From assembly GCA_041695085.1 (NCBI GenBank), contig JBGFRO010000027.1, positions 83,049-147,048 on the forward strand: a DNA stretch of 64,000 nt, written 5' to 3'. The DNA is from DYFT01 sp041695085 (GTDB lineage Bacteria; Bacteroidota; Ignavibacteria; UBA10030). The translations under genes and the position numbers were made by a program. The notes beneath the pieces were generated by a model, which did no database searches, was not told the origin of the DNA, and worked only from the letters and a program-made list of their open reading frames with translations. The stretch's first letter is position 1, and every line of letters begins with the position of its first letter. Below are positions 44,743 to 53,217 of this stretch, one piece after another.

Positions 44743-46560
44743 CTACAACACGTCTTGGTACATTCTTTCGATGAGGTCAGAATACTTCTGCTCCACCACC
44801 TTCCGTCGTACCTTCATCGTCGGCGTTATCTCCCCTTTCTCCACGGTCAACGGCTCGGGCAGCAGCTCGAATCTCCGGACGCGCTCGAACGACGGCAACT
44901 CTTTTTGAATGGCCTGTATTTCTTTCTCATAGAGCTGACGTATTTCTGCTGCTTGTACGAGGTCGGTATCCTTCGAAAAACTGATGCCGATCGACTTGGC
45001 ATACTCTTTCAGGTTTTCATACTCGGGCACGATAAGAGCTGTGAGGAACATCCGTCCATCGCCAATCAGGACAAATTGGTCAATATACTTGCTCGTAAGA
45101 AAGAGGTTTTCGATCGGCTGGGGAGCGATGTTCTTGCCGCCGGAGCTCACGAACAGATGTTTCTTCCGATCCGTGATCATCAGATGTCCTTGCTCGTCGA
45201 ACTGACCGATATCACCGGTATGGAACCAACCGTCCGCATCAATCGCCTCGGCGGTGGCTTCGGGATTGTTGTAATATCCTTTCATAATATTGGGACCCTT
45301 GGCAAGGATCTCACCATCTTCTGCAATCTTGATCTCGACACCGGGGATCGGTTTGCCGACCGTCCCAAACTTGTAATCGTCCAGCCTGTTCACCGTCAGA
45401 ACGGGCGACGTCTCCGTGAGACCATAGCCCTCTATTATAATGATACCGACCGCCTCGAAGAATTCACCCAGCTCCTTAGGCAACGCTGCGCCGCCGGAGA
45501 CAAAGAAGCGGATGCGTCCCCCCGTTCGCTGGTGAAGCTTGGAGTACACCAGCTTCGCGGCGAGTGCTCGCTGCAGGTTCAGTGAAGCAGGAATCGAGCC
45601 GCGTCGCCTTGCCCGGGCGTATTCCTTCCCCACCCTTACCGCCCAATGAAAGATCTTTTGTCGGAGCGGTGGACTGCTATCGACTTGCTTCATGATCCTG
45701 CTGTGAATCCGCTCGAACAGCCGCGGAACGGTGGTGACGATCGTTGGGCGCACTTCGAGCAAGTTGTCCCTGACAGTCTCAACGCTCTCCGCATACGCCA
45801 CCGTCGCACCGCACGCCATGGCGGTGTAATACCCCGCCATCCGTTCGAACGAATGGCACAGGGGGAGAAACGAAAGCAAGACATCTTCATGGTTGAATGG
45901 GATGACACTGGAAGCGGACTTGATATTCGAGACGAGGTTGTGATGTGTCAGCATTACGCCTTTCGGATTGCCGGTTGTGCCGGAGGTGTAGATGATGGTA
46001 AGGAGATCATCCGGCTTTGGCAATTTGATCGCCTCCTGAAAGTAGGTGGGATGATCCTTCTCAAATTCCTCCCCCTTGCGATAGACGTCGGGAAAAGACA
46101 ACGCCGTCGGATCGTCGTTGTCCCCTTTCGCATTCATGATGATAGAACCCTGAAGAGTCTTTACGTCGGACTTGAGTTTTGTGACCTTTGCAAGCTGGAG
46201 GGAATTTGAGGCGATAGCAAGTTTAACTCCGGCGTCGTTGAAAATGAATTCGATCTGTTTAGGGGTGAGGGTGGGATAGATGGGGACGTTGATGGCGCCA
46301 AGACAAACAATGGCCATGTCGGCAATCACCCACTCCGGTCGATTCTCGGAGATGATAGCGACCCGATCACCCTTGACGATGCCCATGGAAGCAAGGCCGA
46401 GAGCGAAACGTTCAACGTTCCTGCGATATTCGGTGTAGGAGATATTCCGGTACTTCTTATCGACCTTATGCATCAACATCGGACGCTGGTCGCCGGCGAA
46501 GTGACGGGTCACGTTATCGAACATCTCGGAGATCGTGGAAAACTCCACTGCAACGGGCAT
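44743..46560 (-). CDS. Long-chain acyl-CoA synthetase (AMP-dependent)
   Basis: The 605-residue product has the AMP-forming signature TIIYTSGTTGNPKGVML, the adenylate motif EGYGLTETSPVL, the TGDIG aspartate and the catalytic lysine near ITPTMKVRR. Length and motifs fit FadD15-type long-chain fatty acid:CoA ligases, which activate fatty acids in the cytosol. ATG 46560 (MPVAVEFSTISEMF) has GAGGAG upstream; further in-frame ATGs upstream lack a ribosome site. Confidence 0.93.
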   Translation of the reverse strand: MPVAVEFSTISEMFDNVTRHFAGDQRPMLMHKVDKKYRNISYTEYRRNVERFALGLASMGIVKGDRVAIISENRPEWVIADMAIVCLGAINVPIYPTLTPKQIEFIFNDAGVKLAIASNSLQLAKVTKLKSDVKTLQGSIIMNAKGDNDDPTALSFPDVYRKGEEFEKDHPTYFQEAIKLPKPDDLLTIIYTSGTTGNPKGVMLTHHNLVSNIKSASSVIPFNHEDVLLSFLPLCHSFERMAGYYTAMACGATVAYAESVETVRDNLLEVRPTIVTTVPRLFERIHSRIMKQVDSSPPLRQKIFHWAVRVGKEYARARRRGSIPASLNLQRALAAKLVYSKLHQRTGGRIRFFVSGGAALPKELGEFFEAVGIIIIEGYGLTETSPVLTVNRLDDYKFGTVGKPIPGVEIKIAEDGEILAKGPNIMKGYYNNPEATAEAIDADGWFHTGDIGQFDEQGHLMITDRKKHLFVSSGGKNIAPQPIENLFLTSKYIDQFVLIGDGRMFLTALIVPEYENLKEYAKSIGISFSKDTDLVQAAEIRQLYEKEIQAIQKELPSFERVRRFELLPEPLTVEKGEITPTMKVRRKVVEQKYSDLIERMYQDVL

Positions 46561-46829
46561 AAGGAACTCCTCTCTGGGAAACATGCTGAAAGGTTGGCAC
46601 AAATAACGCGAACGCTTTATCGAGAAGCAAGAGTGATAAACGCTTCGGAATCCTAACTTCACGATGAGCCTTTACCACCGGCGATAAATAATTTGAACTT
46701 CAAGACTGAGGATTCCAAACGTTTCGTAAAGGAACACAGAAGGTTATTGTGGTTTTCATCACTGTGTGACCGTACTCATTTAGACTTCCTAAAGAGTCGG
46801 GATATCTCAAGCGGCGTCGCGCCGGGATA

Positions 46830-46881
46830 TGTCAAGTTAAATTATATCAGAAATTCACCTCTCCTAAATTTTAACTTGACA
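46830..46881 (+). promoter_or_regulatory. Inverted repeat overlapping the nrdJ -35 box, possible operator
   Basis: TGTCAAGTTAAA (46830-46841) is perfectly repeated in inverted orientation as TTTAACTTGACA (46870-46881). Centre-to-centre distance is 40 bp, near four helical turns. The right arm contains the -35 box. It does not match an NrdR box as I know it. An operator that allows two dimers to loop is one explanation. Confidence 0.5.
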
Positions 46882-46904
46882 AAGCTTCCGCAACCGCTTA
46901 TATT
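46876..46904 (+). promoter_or_regulatory. Promoter for nrdJ
   Basis: TTGACA (46876-46881), exactly 17 nt, TATATT (46899-46904). This is the best promoter match in the window. Transcription should begin near 46911. Confidence 0.7.
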
Positions 46905-47049
46905 CATACCCAGTTGCGCCGACAACAAATTCAGTTTTCTGTTCTTTTCCCCCCAAACACTCGACTGTGCACTTCGGGCGCTGAGATGGACGGCGAGTGT
47001 TTTCCCCCAAACCGAGGGGTAATCCACAAGAAATATGACTCTCTCCCCT

Positions 47050-47066
47050 GGCAGGGTCTCCCTGCC
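47050..47066 (+). other. Hairpin in the nrdJ leader
   Basis: GGCAGGG and CCCTGCC are perfectly complementary around TCT. The stem is followed by GAAGGGTCTCTTTTTCT. It could act as a terminator, an attenuator or the last stem of a riboswitch-like leader. No consensus B12-riboswitch core was recognised. Confidence 0.5.
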
Positions 47067-47134
47067 GAAGGGTCTCTTTTTCTGAGTTGAGAACGAACAC
47101 AGCCACGTTACACTTTTTTCGGAGGAACCGCTCT

Positions 47135-49894
47135 ATGCTTGAGAAAGAAACCATGCCCGCTATGGCCGTGGACCAAGCAGCACAACCCACCACCCGACGG
47201 ACCGGGCTCGTGTTTCAACGTTATTTCACTAAGTCGTCCGCCCCCGGCGGACATCCTTTTGATGAGATAGAATGGGAACTTCGCACCGCCGTGATATCTA
47301 ATGAAAAGGGTGAGAAGATTTTCGAGCAGAAGGACGTTGAAATACCGAAATCCTGGTCGATGACCGCCACAAACGTCGTTGTCTCCAAGTACTTTCACGG
47401 AAAGCTCGGCACACCCGAACGCGAACGAAGCGTGAAGCAGTTGATCGAACGCGTCGCACGGACAATCTATCGTTGGGGAATCGAAGGCGGCTACTTTGCG
47501 ACACAGGAAGATGCAGATATCTTCTATGACGAGTTGTGCTATCTGCTCGTCAACCAGCACATGTCCTTTAACAGTCCTGTCTGGTTCAACGTCGGGAACG
47601 AAGAGCACCCGCAATGCTCGGCGTGCTTCATCAACTCCGTTCAAGATTCGATGGAATCCATCCTGAATCTTGCAAAGACAGAGGGCATGTTGTTCAAGTG
47701 GGGATCGGGAACGGGATCGAATCTTTCCACCCTCCGCTCTTCGCGCGAAAGCTTGGCGGGCGGCGGCACGGCGTCCGGCCCCGTCTCCTTTATGCGAGGG
47801 TACGACGCTTTCGCCGGCGTCATCAAATCGGGAGGAAAAACACGACGGGCCGCGAAGATGGTGATCCTCAACGCCGATCATCCCGATATCGTCGAGTTCA
47901 TCAACTGCAAGGCGGACGAGGAGAAGAAAGCCTGGGCGCTCATCGAAGCCGGATATGACGGCGGCTTCAACGTACCGGGGGGAGCGTATGATTCAATTGC
48001 CTATCAAAACGCAAATCACTCCGTTCGCGTGACGGATGATTTTATGAAAGCCGTCCTCGAGGATAGGGAGTGGATAACGAAAGCGGTCACGACCGGAAAG
48101 CCCGTTGAGAAATATCGCGCACGCGACTTGATGCGTCAGATTGCCGAAGCGGCATGGGTCTGCGGCGACCCCGGCATGCAGTATCACACCACCATCAATG
48201 CATGGCATACCTGCCCCAACACCGCGCCGATCAACGCGTCGAATCCTTGTAGCGAGTACATGTTCCTCGACGATACGGCATGCAATCTCGCTTCACTGAA
48301 CCTGATGAAGTTCCGTCGCGAGGATGGCGAATTCGACGTTGCATCGTTCAAGAAAGCCGTGCAGGTGACGATCACCGCGATGGAAATCGAGGTAGACAAT
48401 GCCAGCTATCCTACTCCGGCCATCACGCAAAACAGCTATGACTACCGGCCGCTTGGTCTCGGCTACGCAAACCTCGGCGCTCTCCTGATGGCTCGAGGCC
48501 TGACATATGACAGTGATGAAGGCCGAGCATACGCCGCGGCGATCACCTCCTTGATGTCCGGCGAAGCATACAAGCAATCCGCCGTCATTGCCGGAGTGAA
48601 GGGACCCTTCAAAGGTTTCGCGATCAACCGAGAGCCGATGCTGAACGTCATGAAGAAACACGGCATCCATGCCGAGCGAATCGACAAGGCGATGGTCCCG
48701 GAAGATCTCTGGAACGCCTCGAACGAGGTTTGGAAAGACGTTGTCAGGATCGGCTCGCAGAACGGGATCCGGAATTCCCAAGCCACCGTGCTCGCGCCAA
48801 CCGGAACAATCGGCTTTATGATGGACTGCGACACCACGGGCGTCGAACCGGATATTGCCCTTGTGAAGTACAAGAAGCTCGTCGGTGGAGGATTGCTCAA
48901 GATCGTCAACCAAACTGTTCCCGAAGCGCTTGCGAAGCTCGGCTATGACGACGAGCAGATCGAACACATCATCGCCTACATCGACAAGAACGACACCATC
49001 GAGGGAGCTCCACATTTGCGTGAAGAACACCTGCCCGTCTTCGATTGCGCGTTCAAGCCGGCAAAGGGACACCGCTCCATCCATTATATGGGACACATCA
49101 AAATGATGGCGGCCGTGCAGCCCTTCCTTTCCGGCGCCATATCGAAGACGGTGAACTTGCCGAACAACGTCACGGCGGAAGACATCGAACAAGCCTACAT
49201 CGAGGGGTGGAAACTCGGATTGAAAGCAATTGCGGTCTATCGGGACGGCTGCAAGCGGACGCAGCCCCTTAGCACTTCGCTGGAATCTGGCGAGAAAGAA
49301 GAACGGAAAGCGATGCCTGCCCGTCGCCGACTCCCCGACGAACGCCAATCTATTACCCATAAATTCAGCATTGCCGGACATGAAGGATACATCACCGTCG
49401 GCATGTTTGAAGATGGGATGCCGGGCGAGGTCTTCATCACCATGTCGAAAGAGGGTTCGACGATTTCCGGGCTCATGGACTCGTTTGCAACGTCAATCTC
49501 CATTGCTCTTCAATACGGCGTTCCTTTGAAGGTGTTGGTTGATAAGTTCAGCCACGCACGGTATGAGCCATCGGGCTTCACCAATAACCATGAAATACCG
49601 ATAGCTAAGTCTATTAGCGACTACATCTTCCGCTGGTTAGGTCTCAAATTCCTTCCAAAGGAAGAGGCTCTCTCAATGACCTCTCCGGTTGGTGAAAGCT
49701 CTCCAACTCCGACCGATCAGCCCAAGGCAAAAGCCGAGTCGCCCAAAGCTTCCTCTGCCATTGAGCGGAATGAAAAAGTAGTCTTCGAGACGCAATCGGA
49801 TGCTCCCCCGTGCCATGAATGCGGGAGCATAATGATCCGGAGTGGGAGTTGCTACAAATGCTTGCAGTGCGGATCCACGAGTGGGTGTTCGTAA
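47135..49894 (+). CDS. nrdJ: Adenosylcobalamin-dependent (class II) ribonucleotide reductase
   Basis: The 919-residue product has the class II marks: CSACFINSVQDSMESI, FKWGSGTGSNLS, the active-site NPCSE (Cys372) and a glycyl-free barrel with LAPTGTIGFMMDCDTTG. The C-terminus has paired Cys (CHECG ... CLQCG), the redox tail that reduces the active site. It makes deoxynucleotides with B12 and so needs no oxygen and tolerates it. No ATP-cone is visible at the N-terminus. GGAGGA precedes ATG 47135. Confidence 0.97.
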   Translation: MLEKETMPAMAVDQAAQPTTRRTGLVFQRYFTKSSAPGGHPFDEIEWELRTAVISNEKGEKIFEQKDVEIPKSWSMTATNVVVSKYFHGKLGTPERERSVKQLIERVARTIYRWGIEGGYFATQEDADIFYDELCYLLVNQHMSFNSPVWFNVGNEEHPQCSACFINSVQDSMESILNLAKTEGMLFKWGSGTGSNLSTLRSSRESLAGGGTASGPVSFMRGYDAFAGVIKSGGKTRRAAKMVILNADHPDIVEFINCKADEEKKAWALIEAGYDGGFNVPGGAYDSIAYQNANHSVRVTDDFMKAVLEDREWITKAVTTGKPVEKYRARDLMRQIAEAAWVCGDPGMQYHTTINAWHTCPNTAPINASNPCSEYMFLDDTACNLASLNLMKFRREDGEFDVASFKKAVQVTITAMEIEVDNASYPTPAITQNSYDYRPLGLGYANLGALLMARGLTYDSDEGRAYAAAITSLMSGEAYKQSAVIAGVKGPFKGFAINREPMLNVMKKHGIHAERIDKAMVPEDLWNASNEVWKDVVRIGSQNGIRNSQATVLAPTGTIGFMMDCDTTGVEPDIALVKYKKLVGGGLLKIVNQTVPEALAKLGYDDEQIEHIIAYIDKNDTIEGAPHLREEHLPVFDCAFKPAKGHRSIHYMGHIKMMAAVQPFLSGAISKTVNLPNNVTAEDIEQAYIEGWKLGLKAIAVYRDGCKRTQPLSTSLESGEKEERKAMPARRRLPDERQSITHKFSIAGHEGYITVGMFEDGMPGEVFITMSKEGSTISGLMDSFATSISIALQYGVPLKVLVDKFSHARYEPSGFTNNHEIPIAKSISDYIFRWLGLKFLPKEEALSMTSPVGESSPTPTDQPKAKAESPKASSAIERNEKVVFETQSDAPPCHECGSIMIRSGSCYKCLQCGSTSGCS

Positions 49895-49933
49895 CGAGTC
49901 TATGAGAGGATAGAAGGAACGCTCGTATCGGAG

Positions 49934-49970
49934 AAACGCCGATGGTCGAAAGATCATCGGCGTTTGTGTT
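49934..49970 (+). terminator. Hairpin after nrdJ
   Basis: AAACGCCGATG (49934-49944) pairs with CATCGGCGTTT (49955-49965) over 11 bp, followed by a weak T-rich GTGTT. It lies about 40 nt after the nrdJ stop. Confidence 0.6.
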
Positions 49971-50058
49971 ATCTCTTGCGACTTACCTTACCGAAGAACT
50001 TGCAGCCGATCCGAACGTGAGATGTTCAGACGAGCTATAAAGTTAATCCCGTCAATAG

Positions 50059-50457
50059 TCAGATCCAACGAATTTTTACCTCTTTCTCTACCTGCTTGAA
50101 TTCTTTGTCGCCTGTCACCAGTTCACATTTCTTCTTCATCGCCAGCGCTGCCGCGAAACAATCGGCGTAAGACATCCTATGCGAAGCTTTGAGCTGTGCG
50201 GTATGCAGCGTCAGCTCTTCGTCAGCCTCCACAATTTCGATAGGCAAAGCGGCCATTACGTCAATGGCGCCCTGTGCCTTCAGGTCACCCCCCGTTCGCA
50301 ATGCATGATAGATTACCTCACCCCAATTGATGACAGAAAGGTAGATCTCTCTGTTCTTGTCGACGCTCTCTTTAAACACCGCAGACACGTTCTCGTATCC
50401 TTGTTGTCTTTCGAGATACGTTATGACCGCATAGCTGTCAAGAACAGTTCGCTTCAT
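50059..50457 (-). CDS. vapC: PIN-domain ribonuclease toxin (VapC type)
   Basis: The 132-residue product has the PIN acidic set: Asp7 in VLDSYAVI, Glu47 in WGEVIYH, Asp in MSYADCFAAALA and Asp in ELVTGDKEF. VapC toxins cut RNA, often initiator tRNA or rRNA. The start overlaps the antitoxin stop by 4 nt on the same strand. Loss of function is not evident. Confidence 0.88.
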   Translation of the reverse strand: MKRTVLDSYAVITYLERQQGYENVSAVFKESVDKNREIYLSVINWGEVIYHALRTGGDLKAQGAIDVMAALPIEIVEADEELTLHTAQLKASHRMSYADCFAAALAMKKKCELVTGDKEFKQVEKEVKIRWI

Positions 50458-50684
50458 AGTTCGCGCTCGCGTTTCTTATCTTCCATCAGAGACTTCAGCA
50501 TCTCCCCCTCCGTCCCAAGGATGCCTGCAAGACTCTCAAAGTAGTTCTCATCCAAGGGCTGGATCATCAACTTTCCATTCTGTTCAAGAAAAGCCACTTT
50601 TGTCCCTTTTTTGATTCTGTACTTCGATCTCATTTTCGCAGGCACAACAATTTGGCCTTTTGTCGTTACGATAGATGTTTCCAT
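50454..50684 (-). CDS. vapB: AbrB/MazE-type antitoxin (VapB)
   Basis: The 76-residue product begins METSIVTTKGQIVVPAKMR, the swapped-hairpin AbrB DNA-binding fold, and has a C-terminal acidic helix that should bind the PIN toxin. It presumably represses its own promoter. AGGAGG lies well spaced before ATG 50684. The stop overlaps the toxin start. Confidence 0.87.
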   Translation of the reverse strand: METSIVTTKGQIVVPAKMRSKYRIKKGTKVAFLEQNGKLMIQPLDENYFESLAGILGTEGEMLKSLMEDKKREREL

Positions 50685-50706
50685 GGTATCACCTCCTGCT
50701 GGACTG

Positions 50707-50735
50707 AATATACATAACTGACAAAGGTATGTCAA
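50707..50735 (-). promoter_or_regulatory. Promoter and possible operator of the vapBC pair
   Basis: On the minus strand TTGACA, 17 nt, TATATT. The -35 box overlaps an inverted repeat TGACA/TGTCA (50719-50734), a candidate binding site for VapB. Confidence 0.6.
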
Positions 50736-50883
50736 GAGAAAATATTGTATAACCAAATTATTAATTGTAATACCTGATCAACATCACAGAGCACTCGGTC
50801 AACAGTACCTGAGAAAACGGGGCTCGGATGTACAGCACAACCAAGCAGCCAGAATAATAAAAAAACGGCCAATCGCAGCCCAC

Positions 50884-50912
50884 TTGCATCTCTCAGACTT
50901 ATCCCCTATCCT
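50884..50912 (+). promoter_or_regulatory. Putative promoter for the D-peptidase operon
   Basis: TTGCAT (50884-50889), 17 nt, TATCCT (50907-50912), about 55 nt before the M19 ATG. Confidence 0.4.
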
Positions 50913-50967
50913 TTCACCGTTCTTCTTACACTTACACAAGGGGACTTTTCATTTCATAGGAGATTTC

Positions 50968-52179
50968 ATGCGATCCGCTTGCAAACTTTCGTTGCTTCTC
51001 CTCATCGTTTCGACGACGATAGCTCAGCAACCGTCTCAGGAACAGACTCTTCGCGCGAAGGCGCAACGCCTCGCGAGGCAATATATCATCGTCGACGGAC
51101 ACGTCGATATTCCGTACCGATTGCGCGAGAAACGGGAAGACATCTCTAAACGGACAGAGGGGGGCGACTTCGATTATGTGCGAGCAAAAGAGGGAGGATT
51201 GGACGCTCCATTTATGTCCATCTACATCCCCAGCGAGTATGAGCAAAAAGGAGGAGCCAAGGCACTCGCCGACACGCTGATTGATATGGTGTACGGCATC
51301 GCAAAAGCACATCCTACCAAATTCGCGGTCGCCCGCTCGGTCGCGGACGTCAAATCACACTTTCGCCGCGGTCTGATTTCACTTCCGATGGGAATGGAAA
51401 ATGGATCTCCCCTTGAAAGGGACCTCATCAACGTCAAATACTTCGCCGACCGCGGCATCCGCTACATTACACTCACGCACGCACGGAACAACCATATCTC
51501 CGATTCTTCATACGACACGACACGTACCTGGCGCGGGTTGAGTCCCTTCGGACGGCGCGTTGTACGAGAAATGAACAAGCGTGGTATCATGGTCGACGTC
51601 TCCCATATTTCTGACCAGGCATTCTGGGAAGTCATTCATGTAACCAAAGCTCCTGTTATCGCCTCTCACTCTTCTTGCAGACATTTCACGCCGGGCTGGG
51701 AGCGGAACATGTCCGACGAGATGATCAGGGCGCTGGCAAAGAACGGTGGCGTCATCATGATCAACTTTGGATCGTCATTCATAAGCGAAGAGTTCCGACA
51801 AGCCGAAACAAAGATGTGGCAAGCTCTTGCAACAAAGGGAATTACCTGGTCAAGCCCCAATGCTCGTGAGGAAGCGAGAGCATATCTGAAAGAACATCCC
51901 CTTCCCTTCCCGAACGTCTCCCATGTTGCCGACCATATCGACCACGTTGTGACGCGCGTGGGCGTCGAGCATGTTGGGTTTGGCTCAGATTTCGACGGAG
52001 TGGGCGAAACTCTTCCGATCGGTTTGAAGGATGTTTCCCACTATCCCAACCTCATCTACGAACTCCTGAAACGCGGCTATTCTGACGCAGACATTGAAAA
52101 GATCTGCAGCGGCAACGTTTTGCGCGTTTGGTCTCACGTTGAACGGCTTGCAAAAGAGCTGCAACGGACATCCGAGTAA
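50968..52179 (+). CDS. Exported M19 family membrane dipeptidase
   Basis: The 403-residue product has a signal peptide (ending SSTTIAQ-like at residue 19). M19 zinc ligands are seen in DGHVD, in MENGSPLE, in VDVSHISD and in ASHSSCRHF, with the late GFGSDFDGVG. M19 dipeptidases cleave dipeptides, including those with D-residues or dehydro-residues. TAGGAG precedes ATG 50968. It is followed by two more peptidase genes with short gaps. Confidence 0.94.
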   Translation: MRSACKLSLLLLIVSTTIAQQPSQEQTLRAKAQRLARQYIIVDGHVDIPYRLREKREDISKRTEGGDFDYVRAKEGGLDAPFMSIYIPSEYEQKGGAKALADTLIDMVYGIAKAHPTKFAVARSVADVKSHFRRGLISLPMGMENGSPLERDLINVKYFADRGIRYITLTHARNNHISDSSYDTTRTWRGLSPFGRRVVREMNKRGIMVDVSHISDQAFWEVIHVTKAPVIASHSSCRHFTPGWERNMSDEMIRALAKNGGVIMINFGSSFISEEFRQAETKMWQALATKGITWSSPNAREEARAYLKEHPLPFPNVSHVADHIDHVVTRVGVEHVGFGSDFDGVGETLPIGLKDVSHYPNLIYELLKRGYSDADIEKICSGNVLRVWSHVERLAKELQRTSE

Positions 52180-52273
52180 GCGTTCGGACGCACCATACCG
52201 CTCGGCTTCACCATAGGCATCCAATCTTTCTTTTCGATTCTGAAGGAGGAAGACCACGAGAACACTCATTACG

Positions 52274-53146
52274 ATGCTACTCCTGCTTCTTGGGCTCTCT
52301 GCTTTTGCTCAACAGAAAGGATTCAAAGTGTACGTCTCTGTAGACATGGAAGGTGTCGTCGGAACGGTAACGGACGACCAACTCGGTCCCGGCGGATTTG
52401 AATATCAGAAGTTTCGTGAGTTTATGACGCGTGAAGCGCTCGCTGCCGTCAACGCGGCAAAGGAAGCAGGGGCCAGCACCATCCTTGTGAGCGACTCCCA
52501 CGGTAATGGAGAAAACCTGCTCATCGAGCTCTTTCCACCTGACGTTCGCATTATCCGCTCCTGGCCACGACGGCTCGGCATGATGGCGGGCATCGACTCA
52601 TCATTCGATGCGGCCATTTTCATCGGATATCATGCCTCGACGAACAATCTGCGCGGTGTGAGGGCTCACACCTTTTCAAGCGCGAGGCTCACGCGGGTTG
52701 CCTTGAACGGTGTGGAAGTGACCGAAGGAGCGTGGAATGCCGCCATCGCAGGACACTTCGGTGTGCCGGTGGTGATGATCTCAGGTGACGACGCGGCCAT
52801 TGAGGAGGTACGCAACCTCGTCGGCAACATCGAGGCGGCAGAGGTAAAGAGGAGCCTCAGTTTTCATTCCGCCAACACGCTCACCCCCGAGGCATCGTAT
52901 GCTTTGATCGGTCGGACTGTGAAAGCCGCGCTCGGGCGGCTGAAAGTCTTTAAGCCGTACGTCCTCAAAACTCCCATTACACTTGACGTCAGTTTCAAAG
53001 CGTATCGTCCTGCGGAAATGCTCGCGTTTCTCCCCTTCGTGCAGCGCACCGACGCACACTCCATTCGCTTCATTGGGAAGAACATGGTTGAGGTATCGGA
53101 CTTTATGAACTTTATTACGGGATACAGCATCTCGCTCGAGCCGTAA
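52274..53146 (+). CDS. dppA: D-aminopeptidase DppA (M55)
   Basis: The 290-residue product has the M55 metal ligands in SVDMEGVVG, DSHGNGEN and GYHA. DppA takes D-amino acids such as D-Ala from D-peptides. ATG 52274 gives a bare hydrophobic segment. A ribosome site AAGGAGGAAG (52243-52252) sits just before an in-frame ACG at 52256 that would add MRTLIT, a proper basic signal-peptide start. The true start may be that ACG, either as a rare start codon or as a mutated or misread ATG. Confidence 0.92.
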   Translation: MLLLLLGLSAFAQQKGFKVYVSVDMEGVVGTVTDDQLGPGGFEYQKFREFMTREALAAVNAAKEAGASTILVSDSHGNGENLLIELFPPDVRIIRSWPRRLGMMAGIDSSFDAAIFIGYHASTNNLRGVRAHTFSSARLTRVALNGVEVTEGAWNAAIAGHFGVPVVMISGDDAAIEEVRNLVGNIEAAEVKRSLSFHSANTLTPEASYALIGRTVKAALGRLKVFKPYVLKTPITLDVSFKAYRPAEMLAFLPFVQRTDAHSIRFIGKNMVEVSDFMNFITGYSISLEP

Positions 53147-53217
53147 CGCCGCAAGAGGCGGCGCTCCGGAACCTCCGGCGATCAAACTATCTCTTCCTCT
53201 TCCCATATTTTGAAGCG

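Larger units (their letters stand above)
46561..47134 (+). other. Divergent region and structured nrdJ leader
   Basis: No gene is seen in about 570 nt. It holds a 12-bp inverted repeat (46830-46841 and 46870-46881), the nrdJ promoter and a leader of about 220 nt. The leader's main stems are AAACACTCG/CGAGTGTTT (46955-47002) and GGCAGGG/CCCTGCC (47050-47066). The left part belongs to the acyl-CoA synthetase promoter region, where no clear promoter was found. Confidence 0.6.

Noticed and set aside
47050..47066. A cobalamin riboswitch in the nrdJ leader
   Set aside because: GGCAGGG-TCT-CCCTGCC recalls the B12-box end, but the conserved upstream core was not found. I list only a structured leader.
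48293..49381. A 362-codon open frame on the minus strand
   Set aside because: It is antisense to nrdJ, a certain gene, and its product has no recognisable motif.
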